The notes under the pieces: model-generated
The model's database searches: none
Told to the model about the DNA's origin: nothing
The model's input: only the letters and a program-made list of their open reading frames with translations
Assembly (NCBI GenBank): GCA_035491895.1
Contig: DATJJY010000030.1
Location: forward strand, 1-5,559
Length of the DNA: 5,559 bases
Source: DASTHG01 sp035491895
Lineage (GTDB): Bacteria; Gemmatimonadota; Gemmatimonadetes; Gemmatimonadales; GWC2-71-9
Direction: 5' to 3'
Program-made: the position numbers and the translations under genes
In this document: positions 5,141 to 5,559 of the stretch, one piece after another
Position numbering within the stretch: position 1 is the stretch's first letter
How the letters are laid out: each line of letters opens with the position of its first letter

Positions 5141-5559
5141 ACAGGAACGGGGGGATCCGCGAGCGCATCGCGTCCCATCCGCCCCGTCCTCGCATCGAAG
5201 AAATGCTCCGCTGTCGTCACCTGTACGAGCGCCATGATCTCTACTTCGTCGAAATGCCGCCGCGCCTGCACCAGCACGTCCGACGGGAAGCTGCTTTCCG
5301 CCTCGGAGAAATTCGTAATGGCCAAAGCGAGGGCGAGCGCCGCGCGCTCGGGCTCGGAATAACCCGGTGCTACGGCGAATCGACTCACTCCGTCCAGGTC
5401 GACGGCCGACACCCCTGCCTGTATCGCCAGATGTCGATTGCGATGCGCGCAGTACGCGCAGCCGCTGCGCTCAGCGGCGAGCTGGCCCACGAGGAGACGC
5501 AGGCGCGGGGAGAGGTCCTGTGCGGAACGGGTGAGCCGGGCGTAGGCCGCGAGCCCCAA
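5134..5559 (-). CDS. Carboxymuconolactone decarboxylase / AhpD-like protein, 5' partial
   Basis: The frame is open to the right edge. The TTG at 5559 is more likely an internal Leu than the start, so an unknown N-terminal part is missing. The visible 141 residues show the CMD/AhpD core: LSPRLRLLVGQLAAERSGCAYC with Glu30, Cys34 and Cys37, then AHRNRHLAIQAGVS. A second helical part follows (SEPERAALALALAITNF, DEVEIMALVQVTTAEHFFDARTGRM). In AhpD-like peroxidases the CxxC pair reduces peroxides; many relatives act as alkylhydroperoxidase-like or unknown redox proteins. Here the fourth residue after the second Cys, often His, is Asn41, while His39 and His43 are near; whether these serve as proton relay is unclear. 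The gene is convergent with the lipoprotein gene, with 40 bases between. Confidence 0.85.
   Translation of the reverse strand: MGLAAYARLTRSAQDLSPRLRLLVGQLAAERSGCAYCAHRNRHLAIQAGVSAVDLDGVSRFAVAPGYSEPERAALALALAITNFSEAESSFPSDVLVQARRHFDEVEIMALVQVTTAEHFFDARTGRMGRDALADPPVPVP

Noticed and set aside
1..5559. Mobile element, CRISPR, toxin-antitoxin or phage-defence system
   Set aside because: No transposase, integrase, direct-repeat array, nuclease or small toxin/antitoxin pair can be recognised on either strand.

Overview
The window is a GC-rich (by eye about two thirds G+C) bacterial chromosome fragment with seven protein-coding genes, two of them cut by the window edges. Two predicted Sec/lipobox lipoproteins point to a diderm. 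The mix of TolB-like/TPR protein, PD40-type lipoprotein, DoxX and carboxymuconolactone-decarboxylase-like protein, plus frequent GTG/TTG starts, would suit Gemmatimonadota or a similar soil phylum. This placement is an impression, not a demonstration. I see no tRNA, rRNA, CRISPR array, insertion sequence or phage gene, and no gene-free stretch longer than about 90 bases.

Layout. Positions 2-505 (+) hold the tail of a protein joining an AraC-type sensor cupin to a DUF4242 (SCO4226-like) domain, without a helix-turn-helix. Positions 559-951 (+) encode a four-helix DoxX-family membrane protein whose Shine-Dalgarno lies inside a 10-bp hairpin (529-557). Its stop codon overlaps the stop of a convergent lipoprotein gene (948-1676, -). 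That gene is the last of a minus-strand cluster running 3942 to 948: a response regulator with a degenerate GGDEF domain (3016-3942), a TolB-like/TPR protein (1733-3019) that starts on a GTGA overlap with it, a GC-rich intercistronic hairpin (1708-1730), then the lipoprotein. Divergently, 4029-5093 (+) encodes a second lipoprotein, probably a beta-propeller of TolB/PD40 type. It converges on a carboxymuconolactone-decarboxylase/AhpD-like gene (5134-5559, -) that runs off the right edge; two small hairpins sit between them.

The most interesting unit is the minus-strand pair. The regulator has a complete phosphoacceptor receiver domain. Its GGDEF active site has decayed to EGGSF, while the RxxD c-di-GMP inhibitory site five residues upstream is intact. 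It looks like a phosphorylation-gated c-di-GMP receptor rather than a cyclase. It is translationally coupled to a soluble TolB-like/TPR protein of a kind that usually forms the C-terminal half of larger sensor or regulator proteins, so the two may work together as a split signalling scaffold. No histidine kinase, phosphodiesterase or active cyclase lies in the window.
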